Source: Archegozetes longisetosus (taxonomy: Eukaryota; Arthropoda; Arachnida; Sarcoptiformes; Trhypochthoniidae). From it: a DNA stretch of 64,000 nucleotides. Shown here piece after piece: positions 32,909-42,387 of the stretch. Position 1 is the stretch's first letter. The number at the start of each line of letters is the position of its first letter. The stretch spans positions 5,008,242-5,072,241 of the forward strand of contig JAEMBT020000009.1 of assembly GCA_018873245.2 (NCBI GenBank), in the 5' to 3' direction. The notes under the pieces are model-generated. The model searched no databases. It was not told where the DNA came from and saw only the letters and a list, made by a program, of their open reading frames with translations. The position numbers and the translations under genes were made by a program.

Positions 32909-33613
32909 TTAGTCAATATCACTATCGAAAAGATCGTTTGGCGAATATAGATGTTTGTGTTTTATACATCTTGGTATTTCTGCACTGCTTCCAGGAAATA
33001 TTCCCGCGCCTGAATTTTTTATACTAATTAAACTATATCCTTCGGCACATTTGCAATCGACCATTGAAGGAGCTTTTAGGTTTATATCGACATTCAATAT
33101 GCCCTGTTCACATACTCCTTCAGTAACGGTATCATTGTCATAATAATAGTCTCCATAAATAGATAAGCAGTTCCAATTCGCAGCATGCATCTGTGTGTCC
33201 GCCATCAGTAGCGCTAATATTTCATGTTTTGGATTGCATATTCCTTCTGTTACTCGGACCCTATCGCGTATAGGTACGCATAGGTTATTAGACAAGCAAA
33301 CAAAGGCATCTGTATTATTACTACAACGAGTTTGACAATCTGAATTTGTAAAGCAATTTGTAGGGAATAAACTGCAATTTACTGTAGATTTATATATATT
33401 TTGTAATTTGGCAATTTGCTGTTTAAAACGATTATTTTTATTTTTTATCTCTTGATCGATTTGAAATAACTTTTCAAGTCGAACCAAAATTTTATTTTCT
33501 ATAAAAACAAAATTCAACCACCATAAAAATGATATGCTAATTAATATGAAAAGTAACAATACAATAAATGAAAATACATTTATTTTATTGACCAATATAA
33601 AAATTGTATACAT
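32909..33613 (-). CDS. pif-3: PIF-3-like per os infectivity factor (endogenous viral)
   Basis: An intact 234-residue frame with ATG at 33613. An N-terminal membrane anchor (residues about 10-38, FSFIVLLLFILISISFLWWL) is followed by a coiled-coil-like polar stretch and then a Cys-rich ectodomain. Cys spacing and landmarks match PIF-3: CFTNSDCQTRC, FVCLSNNLCVP, an ALLMADTQ..ANWNCLSIYG block, GVCEQGILNVDI and a final CKCAEGYSLIS...PRCI. PIF-3 is a core component of the envelope complex that occlusion-derived and related virions use to infect the arthropod midgut. It is the only recognised viral gene here without a frame break. That might mean recent integration or retention; one copy cannot decide. 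Confidence 0.85.
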   Translation of the reverse strand: MYTIFILVNKINVFSFIVLLLFILISISFLWWLNFVFIENKILVRLEKLFQIDQEIKNKNNRFKQQIAKLQNIYKSTVNCSLFPTNCFTNSDCQTRCSNNTDAFVCLSNNLCVPIRDRVRVTEGICNPKHEILALLMADTQMHAANWNCLSIYGDYYYDNDTVTEGVCEQGILNVDINLKAPSMVDCKCAEGYSLISIKNSGAGIFPGSSAEIPRCIKHKHLYSPNDLFDSDID

Positions 33614-33650
33614 TTAATTATTCTTACAAATCACATTCGAATTTTATGTA

Positions 33651-35608
33651 AATCTTCTATTGACAAATCGTTGTAGGTCGTAAACTGTAGATTTAAAACT
33701 ATTCACACCTATTCTTTCCAAACCTGGAATGTCTTCCAACTCATGATTGAAAAAGTTTACACTATTTGGATCAATTAATTTCAATAAAGCATGTCGATTG
33801 AAATATCGAATGCGAAGGTTATATATTGACTCTACCTTTTATACTCAATTTTTGTGCAAGAAACTTAAAAATTTAACCTTCAAATATCAATGTCACAGGG
33901 GCTTTTATAGGTACACGATTTTGAGAAAAATGCTCATAAATCATAAGGAAAAAATTTATTCAAGAACAGAAACGAGTACATTTTGTTTTGTCCGAAATCG
34001 GGGCTAAATCGTCGTCAATAGATATCGCCGTTAGTGGAGACATAGGGCATGTTTTCGAGATTAAATCTATGATGTGGCCTAAAATCCACTTTGTGTCGTT
34101 AATTTTAATTTCCAAATTAAAATCTGCATTTACGCAAACACATTGTAATGTTTGCACCATTTGTGTAACGCTGTAACTTTCTATAGCAATAAAATTATTT
34201 GAATTTATGAATTGTTTAGCGTAGTCAAACGATTGCTGTGTCCATACATTTGGTTCATAAGGAAACCATGAATTCATAGCCGTTAGCATATCTTTGGTCC
34301 CTTTGGCGACAGATGTCACAATTTTATTACAAATTTCGTCGTTAATATTACGTACAACAAATGACGACTTTTCGTCGTCAAAGCACAACTTTAGAACAGT
34401 ATCGACAACATCGTAACCTGAACTACTGACACATTGTTGTGTAATTGTGAGCAAGGTTTCATTTAATCGTTTACAAGTATTTGAGCCATAGAAAAGTTTA
34501 CTGCAAGTATAAATTTTTCCATATTTTGGATGTCTAGACAATTCCTCTTCTCTGGCATGAACTCTTATGATATGAGGTTGAGCAAATTCCAAATACGTTC
34601 CGTTAAAGTGTTTATACATTGACAAACTTGGCGATAATTTTGGATTCACCTCACATACATAGCTCTCTGATGTGAAAATTGTAAAAGTCAATGTGTCACC
34701 ATCTATGTCGGCATGCATTGAGTTGTAGAGAGCTAAATGAACTAACACGCATACGCCCTCGACACATTTAATTCTCGACGCCATATGTATTGCTTTACTC
34801 GTTAGTACTGGATCCCTCTTTATTGTTACACAAATCCGGTGCAAACTCGACGTTTCCAAGTATTTGTTTAGAATTATATTTGGGATTCCAATTTCATCCG
34901 GTTCCAACTCATTCGACGAAAGTAGAGTCGCTCTAAACGACATTAAGTGCCTCGCCGGTGAGGACTCTTGCTTCATGTAACTTTTACCACCTTGTGTCTG
35001 TTCTGTTATACTTTTATTTACTAATTCGTCACTTTTAACTGCGTTAAACAAAGTATTATTTGAAATATTCGGTAAAGTTTTTTCATTTTCTGGTAAATTA
35101 GTGTTAGAAAATATAATTTGTGTTAACAAACAAGAATCTGTATACTCCGCACACTCTGTGTCATCTGAATGTAGACTGGACTTTGAAGCCTTTGTTTAAA
35201 AGATCCGTTTGCTTGGCGTTTTAAAGAAAGACGATTAGGATCTATTTCCTTTTCTGCGATGTATAAGTTTTTCAAAGCAATTAAATAGTTATTCGTAATT
35301 TGATTAAATTGAGGAGTTACAATCATTTTTCTTCTGTTGTAGTTGTATCTAGTTTTGACGACACAATTTTTTAAGTGTTCGACGTACTTTTTAAAACAGT
35401 TTATTTTTGTTAGCTGTTTGTGGTCTTTATCGCATTGGTCACATTTGAGCTTTGTCAAATGATAATGTGTGCGTTTAGACGAAACAATATTTAGCATTTC
35501 TTGAATATCAAAAAAGCCTTCCCAAGTAAGTAAGATATTTGGGCCGGTAATATTTTTTTATGTCAAACACATTGTAAAACGCAGCATTTCGCGCCGCCAT
35601 TTTATTAT
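33651..35608 (-). pseudogene. lef-9: LEF-9-like viral RNA polymerase subunit, broken
   Basis: A long minus-strand coding region. The best-preserved frame (33960 to about 35195) contains TIKRDPVLTSKAIHMASRI and, 30 residues on, NSMHADIDGDTLTF. This is the metal-binding DxDGD catalytic signature of the beta-prime-type subunit, which baculovirus-like LEF-9 carries. The N-terminal portion (35123-35608; ATG at 35608) has a Cys-rich CDQCDKDHKQLTKINC...HLKNC. Frame breaks lie at a T-run near 35515, near 35150-35190, and several between 33960 and 33800. Coding-like sequence (HELEDIPGLERIGVNSFKST) ends at 33651. The total span suits a LEF-9 of 500-650 residues. LEF-9 with LEF-4, LEF-8 and p47 transcribes late viral genes. 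This copy cannot make the full protein. Confidence 0.75.
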
Positions 35609-35671
35609 GTCGTCTGAAGTAGGGAGTAAACTCTCTTGTTAAAACAGCTTCTCGAGAACTTCAAATATATA

Positions 35672-36208
35672 CTAATTTCTTTTCGATTGTCTTTGTAGAT
35701 CCCGTGAATTCCGTGAATACTTAAACTTTTTTCTAGTGTCCTTGAAACACCAGTTTTTTACAGATTTAAATCTTGTGTTGTCGTACAAGGTTATATCCTC
35801 CTGTTCTCTCAGCCAGTTAAAAAAACAGCAGTGTTTATCGATCAGGGCTAAATTCTCCAAGCTGAGTTGTTTAATTATACCGCCGCGTTTAGATATTACT
35901 TCATAGAGTTTAGGTTGAATTGTCGTTAATGCGACTACACAAACGTAAAGCTTATAGAATCAGTATTCGAGTTCTTCTAGATAAATTGTTTTCGTTGGGT
36001 CGATTAATATTATTCCCTTAATTTTAGGGATTTGATTATCAATATAAGAACACTTGACGACAAAAGATGACTTTGTTCTACATAATTCCTTATCTGTATT
36101 GTTTGTTTCAAATAAGCACTTGTTTAAAATTTCATTGTCATAGTCAATGTTGTTATTTTTATAAGACTGTTTTACAATATCATAAAGAACACTACAATAC
36201 ATTGTCAT
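35672..36208 (-). pseudogene. Unrecognised viral-block gene with one in-frame TGA
   Basis: ATG at 36208. The frame reads to a TGA at about 35960 and then stays open in the same frame to 35672, so a single stop separates two halves of one gene of about 178 codons. Landmarks are YCSVLYDIVKQSYKNNNIDY, TKSSFVVKCSYIDNQIPKIK, then GGIIKQLSLENLALIDKHC and FFNWLREQEDITLYDN. It ends about 60 bases before the lef-9-like start, and its own start faces the recombinase at 36242 only 33 bases away. I do not recognise the family. Confidence 0.55.
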
Positions 36209-36241
36209 GAATACTGCTACGTTTACAGAAAGTCTTATTTT

Positions 36242-37130
36242 ATGCGGCCAAAACTAAATGATCGTTCGGCGTCGTCTCAAAGGTGTGTCGATAATCACAT
36301 GAAATACGCAAAATTATTAAACAACGATTATTACGCCGAATCGTTTACAAATTTGATTCGATATTTATATATTGATAGAAAACCACCTCTTCGTTGGTCA
36401 TATATTGAGAAAATATTGTATACGCTTATATCAGAATTGCCCAAAAGAGGTATTCAGATAGATCCAGATTTAACAAAGGGAATCAATACTTCTATAATTA
36501 AATCAAATTTATTGCAAGAGGTTAAACAATCACCTGATAGCAAAAAAGAAATTTTACATTTGAATGAAAAAAGAAATCTTGTTCTGTCCGATAATGAACG
36601 TAAACTTACATTTCAGGAGTGTTTAAAAAACTAGAAAACGTATCGAAAAAACTAAATACCACTAAACGTGAAAGAGCCGACAGAGAATTCTATATCCTTT
36701 TTATACTGTCACATGCTACTGGTCCACAACAATGGCTTCTTTGAAACAATCTGTCAACAATATATTCGCTTACTATACGAGGGTCATGTTCAGACAATTG
36801 GAAAAAATTGTACATTAACTACTATTTTTATAGTCGATAAAATTAGGACAAACTACAGAAGCTTTTCGATTTATTATTAAATAATGACGCCGAAGGTAGT
36901 TTTTATAAGTTCCATAAGACAATTGGATTATAGATTTGCAAATTTATATAAAAAGCTCTTTAACAAGAAAAAAGCAAAGCATGTAACGTGGTATGCCAGT
37001 AGACGATGGTTTATCGGAGAATTATATACTTCGCATGGCCCTAAAGTCGCTTCACAGAGTGTGTCATACAGATATTAAAACTACAATGCAATATGTCGAA
37101 AAATCAAAACATGTGGACGATATAAACTAA
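36242..37130 (+). pseudogene. Tyrosine recombinase, VLF-1/integrase-like, broken
   Basis: ATG 36242; the first 130 codons are intact (NDYYAESFTNLIRYLYIDRK, an N-terminal SAM-like/core-binding region). The frame then shifts repeatedly. In order, across frames: LENVSKKLNTTKRERADREF, YILFILSHATGPQQW (where a TG.R catalytic box is expected), LKQSVNNIFAYYTRVMFRQL, HVTWYASRRWFIGEL (HxxR-like box), and at the end SLHRVCHTDIKTTMQYVEKS. The last is the second histidine region plus the nucleophilic tyrosine (MQYVEK). The order and spacing are those of phage-integrase-fold enzymes; VLF-1 is the baculovirus/nudivirus member, needed for late expression and genome processing. At least four frame breaks make it a pseudogene. 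Confidence 0.65.
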
Positions 37131-37245
37131 AAATAGACTCTAGTGTAGTAAATAAGTTGTAATGAATTTGTTTTCAGATAGTTGGCGTTTAGAGGGAGTC
37201 AACCATTGTTAGTGGAAAACGATTGAAACCAGTTGTAAATAAGTA

Positions 37246-37998
37246 ATGGATACTACTACTTTGATAGAATCACCACGACCGTCTACTTCTTCAGAAGATA
37301 GAGCCATAGATCAAATATTTACAACGAGAACAACTACGACGACCGTTCATATTGTGAAAAATAAAAGACAACTAGTTGGCGAAGAATCTGACAAACATGT
37401 CAAACGTCCCTGCGATACTTCACCGCCTGCGTCGATACCAGTGTCGGAACAATCACCATTCCGTGAAACTCTTTCTGCATCATATATCCGACGCGGAATA
37501 AAGAAATATTTCTGTGGAGGAAATTCTTATAGAATTTTTGCGCGCATTTTCCCAAACAATTATTTTGTGCTTTATAAATCATTTGGCATAATTTTCAACA
37601 AAGAGGAAAAGCCTACAACTCCACCACTGATGCCTGTTTTAAGATATTTAGATATTTACGCCAATATGACAAATTGCCGATATGACAATTCACTTGATTA
37701 TAAATTTACATTCAAAGACGAAAACATTTCTTGCTGTTTACCAAGATTTTTGGTCGTAAGAAAAACAAACGATACTATTCCCCGCTATCTACCAATTGTA
37801 GATGCTTTTACTAAACTATTTTTATTTGATCATATTACCAAAAAATTACCAAATTGCAAATTCACAAGATTTGTAACAACAGATATGACCAAGTACTTTA
37901 CTTATGCTTCAAAAGCTGCTATTTATTGTTATATTAAAACAAAAAGTATTTTAATTTGTTTTGTAAACTTTCTATTTGTTATGAGAATGAAAGTTTAA
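37246..37998 (+). CDS. Unrecognised 250-aa protein in the viral block
   Basis: An intact frame with ATG. The first 80 residues are low complexity and disordered (SPRPSTSSEDRAIDQIF, RTTTTTVHIVKNKRQ, CDTSPPASIPVSEQSP). The rest looks folded: YIRRGIKKYFCGGNSYRIFA, NCRYDNSLDYKFTFKDENIS, DAFTKLFLFDHITKKLPNCK. The C-terminus is hydrophobic (ILICFVNFLFVMRMKV) and may be a new read-through end. I see no known domain. The gene follows the recombinase by about 115 bases on the same strand. Confidence 0.5.
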   Translation: MDTTTLIESPRPSTSSEDRAIDQIFTTRTTTTTVHIVKNKRQLVGEESDKHVKRPCDTSPPASIPVSEQSPFRETLSASYIRRGIKKYFCGGNSYRIFARIFPNNYFVLYKSFGIIFNKEEKPTTPPLMPVLRYLDIYANMTNCRYDNSLDYKFTFKDENISCCLPRFLVVRKTNDTIPRYLPIVDAFTKLFLFDHITKKLPNCKFTRFVTTDMTKYFTYASKAAIYCYIKTKSILICFVNFLFVMRMKV

Positions 37999-38094
37999 CT
38001 CTTATTTCGTTATGACTATAAAAGGTTTTGTTTAGTTCGCTCTAATTGTAAAAGCAAATTCTTATTCTAATTTAATTACAATAGGAAATTAATT

Positions 38095-38390
38095 GTTATG
38101 GGAATCTAATACTGGAATGCTTGAACATCCCTTTTTAGGAATAACTTTTCTCAAAATTATAACTCGAAAATATTCTTAAACATCCTTTTATTAATTAGCC
38201 AGAAGAGTATAAAAAGAGAGAGTAATAGAGTAGAAATTAAGTGAGTTAGTAAGAGAGTGCGAGAGAGCTTAGACTCTGTGCGATACATTTAAATCTTTAT
38301 GTATTATCATTCAATTTATATTTTTAATAAAGATTGTTAATTGTTAAAGTCAGAGTTGTTATTTCGCTATATAAAAATCCACTCTCACAT
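38095..38390 (+). repeat. Possible solo LTR
   Basis: A non-coding stretch that begins TGTTATGGGAATC, has a repeated AGAGAG purine tract, an AATAAAG poly-A-signal-like hexamer at 38329, and ends near CTCTCACA. The layout resembles an LTR from a Gypsy- or BEL-type element. No second copy and no clear target duplication are in the window, so this is tentative. Confidence 0.3.
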
Positions 38391-38872
38391 TATAGAGAAA
38401 ATATGTTAATTGTTAATCAAGATAAGGTTATATTAAAAGACAGAGCTACTTTAAACGAAGACGATAACGAACTTTCGTTAATATTATTTCGGCCCGCCTT
38501 TATAGATAATGAAACCCTTGTATGTGTAATTGATTCTGAAATTAAATTGTAATGAGGTAATATAAGGCATAAAAGAACATTTTTTATTACAAGTAGAGAT
38601 CATTTATAATATTGAGGTGTCTTTTAATGGTGTGAAGTAAACTAATTTTATTTTTAATATATAAAGCAATATATAGACTTAGTTGTGGTGTGTGTTTGTC
38701 AAACTCAAAAATAGACTGACTCTTAGATTGAAATTTCTATCTCTATATATTTAGGTAAAGGTTTATTTGTTTATACATTAATAATAGGATTAAAAGCAGT
38801 GGTCAAATTTTAGTAGTAGTAAACAAGATTAAGAGTAGAAAATTTTCCATTTGTTTAAACTTAGGACAAAGC

Positions 38873-39457
38873 TTAAAAGTAAACTTTAGGACATCTCAAT
38901 ATATTCATTGTCTTGTTATCATAAATACTTAAAGCGTCTTCAAAGCCGACAAGAATATCGTCAATAACGTGATTTACAAAGATTGGTATTATCTTTGTTT
39001 TATAATAGTCTTGACGTGGCGTATCTTCAGATCGAGTATAAAAAGTATTACTTTTTATTAATTTAATATAATCATTAATGTCGTCAAGAAAGCCAAACAA
39101 AATAATTTTAAACAATCGAAACAAAAAGTCTTTATAATTATCCAACAAACCCTCAATATACTTCTCATACAAATTTTTTGCTTCGTCGTCTTTATCGTCC
39201 CTGACAAAGTCGGCAAAATCATCTTTGAATTTGTTATATTCATCTTTATTTAGGTTAATTTTAGTATTGTGATTAAATTCTATACGTACTAAGTCCGAAA
39301 ATATAGAAAAATAATTTTGGACCTGTTTTGGCCATTTCGACCGCCTGTCTGTAACGTCTTCGGCGGTAGATTTACACCAGTCAATCCAACTGAGAAGAAC
39401 CTTATTGGGCTCGTCATTATTGACGACGTTCCAGTTACGGAGAATAAACTGATTCAT
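38873..39457 (-). CDS. Unrecognised 194-aa acidic helical protein
   Basis: An intact frame from ATG 39457. It is rich in Asp, Lys and aromatic residues (KDEYNKFKDDFADFVRDDKD, NYKDFLFRLFKIILFGFLDD) and looks all-helical. No signal peptide and no domain recognised. It lies about 70 bases downstream of, and on the same strand as, the spliced gene at 39530-40966. It could be viral or host. Confidence 0.5.
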   Translation of the reverse strand: MNQFILRNWNVVNNDEPNKVLLSWIDWCKSTAEDVTDRRSKWPKQVQNYFSIFSDLVRIEFNHNTKINLNKDEYNKFKDDFADFVRDDKDDEAKNLYEKYIEGLLDNYKDFLFRLFKIILFGFLDDINDYIKLIKSNTFYTRSEDTPRQDYYKTKIIPIFVNHVIDDILVGFEDALSIYDNKTMNILRCPKVYF

Positions 39458-39529
39458 AGCCTCATTTATATAAGTTATAATATTTTTTTTACTGCTTTTA
39501 AAGCATTTATTAACGCCTTGAGCGGATTT

Positions 39530-40089
39530 TTAATTTTTGAGAAGACTGCTAATATTCGCAATCCTTTTATTATTAACTATTGGATTGAAAATAATTGGCG
39601 GAGTACAGAGAAATTGAGAGAGCAAAGGCGATTCATTTCGCGAAGCATTTTTACAACCAAATTGACCCTGCAAACAAGTACCCAACTCAGATTCTACTTC
39701 AGACGAATAGTCTATATGACGTTTGGCTCTTGTGGGTTCTTTGAAATTATCGTCAAAACGAACGCTCGCATGTTTTCTCTTCTTTGTTAAAGATAGTTTT
39801 TCTTTAAAATAATCTGTTAAACGACTTTTACAACGCGTGAAAACTTCGCTTCTCTTCAAATTTTCAATCTCGTTCTTTTCAAAATATTTTAAAACTGTCT
39901 CCCAGTTCCTAGTTCCCGTTTTAGCTTTTATATATACTAAAGTAGCCAAATTTATAGCGTCCCAATCTTGTTTATTAAAGTTAATGACTGAACTTATCTC
40001 GTTAAATTCTTCTCTTTTCGCTTCTAGAAACTCTGCCGCATTTGTGTACCTAGCCGTGGATACAGACGATTTGTTGTCGTCTTCGTCGC
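39530..40089 (-). CDS. Gln/Ser-rich spliced gene, exon 2: SANT/Myb-like domain
   Basis: Second exon of the gene starting at 40966. The acceptor is ttttatatttttcctag; the codon split by the intron is completed as Ser and the frame continues DEDDNKSSVSTARYTNAAEF. Residues about 30-100 of this exon form a three-helix SANT/Myb-like unit: FNKQDWDAINLATLVYIKAK, RNWETVLKYFEK, VFTRCKSRLTDYFKEKL. A basic tail follows (SLTKKRKHA, PTRAKRHID). DNA or histone-tail binding is inferred from the fold. Stop at 39530. Confidence 0.6.
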
Positions 40090-40236
40090 CTAGGAAAAAT
40101 ATAAAAATAAATACATGAGTCACTGGTCGAAAACACCGTATCGGTAAACGCTAAAACTCTGATTCGGTCGACGAGACCTGTCCAAAGTTAATAATTGGAA
40201 TAATGTACGTTTTTTATATAACACTATTATACTTAC

Positions 40237-40966
40237 TATTGGAATAACGTATTCGCTCTCTTTGTTCAAGCTCGAATATGCGTTTTCCATACCCTCCTGT
40301 CGGAGAAACTTCTTTATTGGCTACTTCAATAGTTGTAGTAGCTTTGTATTGTTTACTAACAAAACCGTCAGGCTCGGGAGACGACCTGGATATAATTGCA
40401 GCTACTGCCTCTTCTAATTGCTTAGTCTGACTTGTTTCTGTCGCTTTTGTGTTTTTAGTTACTAGTTCCGTAACAGGAACATTGTATAGTGAAGAATGTG
40501 ATTGTTCCGTAACAGGAATATTGTTAATTGATGGTTGTGATTGCTCTGTAACTGGAGCATTGTATAATGAAGACTGCGATTGTTCGATTGCTCCCTTTAT
40601 ATCAAGAGGAATTAATGCTTGCACTTGATGTGATTGATCAATTATACCATTTGTAGCGATGTTATTAGGGCTTGATTGCACATGATGTGGCTCTTGAGTT
40701 TGTGTAGAATCTGCTAAAATTCGCTCAATTTCATAGTCTATATTATGAAATACAGACGACGAAGGTTCGACAGTAGAACAAGTCGGAATTGACACCTGAA
40801 GAGGTGCTTGTTGTGCCTGTGGATAATTAATAGGACATGGTTGATAATATGACTGATCCACAAGTGTCGTAAGTGACGATTGCTGTTGATATTGATGATA
40901 AATAGAAACGCTAGTGTTTACCGCTGGCTTGCGCACTTTTCGAGGATTTTTACCGCTAGAATGCAT
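40237..40966 (-). CDS. Gln/Ser-rich spliced gene, exon 1: disordered region with a repeat
   Basis: ATG at 40966. It begins with a basic HSSGKNPRKVRKPAVNTS and continues as a Gln/Ser/Thr/Pro-rich, probably disordered stretch. Three imperfect repeats of about 14-16 residues are visible: QSSLYNAPVTEQ, QPSINNIPVTEQ, HSSLYNVPVTEL. The exon ends with a GTAAGT donor at 40236 (phase 1); the intron is 147 bases to 40090. A canonical intron is unusual within an otherwise densely packed virus-like block, so this may be a host gene caught at the edge or a viral gene that uses host splicing. Confidence 0.6.
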
Positions 40967-41000
40967 TACTTTTAAGCATGGCTCGTCGAATAGTGCAAAT

Positions 41001-42387
41001 TAAACAATAAAACACATGACACGTGAAAGCAAAAACACGAGAGAAATACGACTGACTTTTCAAAGAGAACTGACTACTGAGCGGCAAAGAGGGATAGTTT
41101 TTATACCATTACCTGGAGATAACTACCCTTCCTCTACTTAATTTCTAGTAAAAAGTCGGATAGAAAATTTCAGTGAAAATTCAAAGGCACTACCAGTAGT
41201 GTATACATCCTTTGATACGCTTCCTGAAATCTTCGTTTGTATATATTCTACGTAGGGCAATAATTACACCAATCCAAGGGCGTATGCGAGAGTGTATACG
41301 CCACGCGTTTACCCTTGGATCAGGTTTTAACTCATCTGGTAAGGAACAGTTAAAAGTAGTTTGGACTTTAACCAGTCTCGTCGATAAAAGTAGTTAAGGG
41401 GCGACGGAGTGTCGACACTTCCTTACTTCGTATGTTATGTCTATTTTTGTTTGACTAGTGCTTCTCTATGATTTGAATATTCTAAACCAAAATTTTCCAG
41501 TATGATAGTCAAAATAATCTGATTTTCGAATCCAAACAAAAATTCTACTTTTTTGATAGTCGAATTTCTTCATTTTTAACTTCATTTGTAATAGGCTCGT
41601 GTTTCATTAGCTATCCGCCTTTGCTTACGTTCACTTTTTCTTTGTTTCTATACGAACGCATGACTTCAATAACTAAATAAATTGACTAAATGTTAAACGA
41701 ATTTATCATCAGTAATAAGCATAATACCTAGGTTATGAACGTAGCATATTTTTCGACGATATGTGCATTTTCATACATGCTACAACGAATTTATCGTAAA
41801 GAAAGCACGAATGCTACGTAGTCTACATATTTATCGACGGAATATTGTGTAATATTCTACGGTATTATATATGAAATGTCAAAAGAAATTATTGAAAAAA
41901 ACTATATTTTGAATAATTTTGTAATGAAATCTAGATCATGTAGATTATATCACGATTTTTATTAATTTTAAAACCACTAATTATAAAGAAGCGCATCACA
42001 ATTCATGATATTATTAAAACGTATATTTACAATCTAAATAACGAAATATTTCACAGTACAATCCTTTTTGGTGAAATTATAGCATTAGCCTTAGATTGAT
42101 AGATATATATTAATAATAATAATTATGTATATTTATATAATTAATATATAATAATAATGTTATTATATATATTATTTAAGATATATAGCTACCAAAAAAT
42201 AGTCTGTAGTCTGGTTAGAAACCAGTTTTATATTCTCTCTGATAGTAAATTTTGCTATACAAAACATAAAATACATGCGGAATTTATAATAATTTAATTG
42301 AAATAAATTTGTGTTAACTTGTGTTATCTATGAACCTCCTGAAGAGATACAAAAAATTAAGCAGTTGTACAAGTTTCCCTATTCATG
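41001..42387. other. Right margin of the viral block; no gene
   Basis: 41173-41345 is more GC-rich and on the minus strand reads DPRVNAWRIHSRIRPWIG, then RRIYTNEDFRKRIKG, a short coding-like fossil I cannot name. 42085-42180 is an AT-only simple-repeat stretch (TATATTAATAATAATAATTA type). The remainder has stops in all frames. Confidence 0.45.

Larger units (their letters stand above)
32166..41000. other. Endogenous viral element, baculovirus/nudivirus-like (Naldaviricetes)
   Basis: The block is recognised by a pif-3-like gene, a lef-9-like RNA polymerase gene and a vlf-1/integrase-like recombinase lying together with closely packed frames on both strands and almost no spacing. The surrounding host DNA is gene-poor. 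Most frames have one or more indels or stops; pif-3 is the exception. The left limit is a MITE fragment. The right limit is uncertain, since the frames at 38873-40966 could be viral or host. Known families with this gene set are nudiviruses, baculoviruses, hytrosaviruses and filamentous viruses; I cannot choose among them from sequence alone. Confidence 0.75.

Noticed and set aside
33988..34176. Plus-strand small frames over the lef-9-like region
   Set aside because: They are shadows of the minus-strand polymerase gene.
39317..39790. A 157-codon plus-strand frame across 39.3-39.8 kb
   Set aside because: It is antisense to two better-supported minus-strand genes and spans the gap between them without any motif.
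42085..42180. An AT-only tract considered as a replication origin or hr-like viral repeat
   Set aside because: It is a simple TAATAATA-type repeat outside the recognised viral genes, without the imperfect palindromes typical of viral homologous regions.
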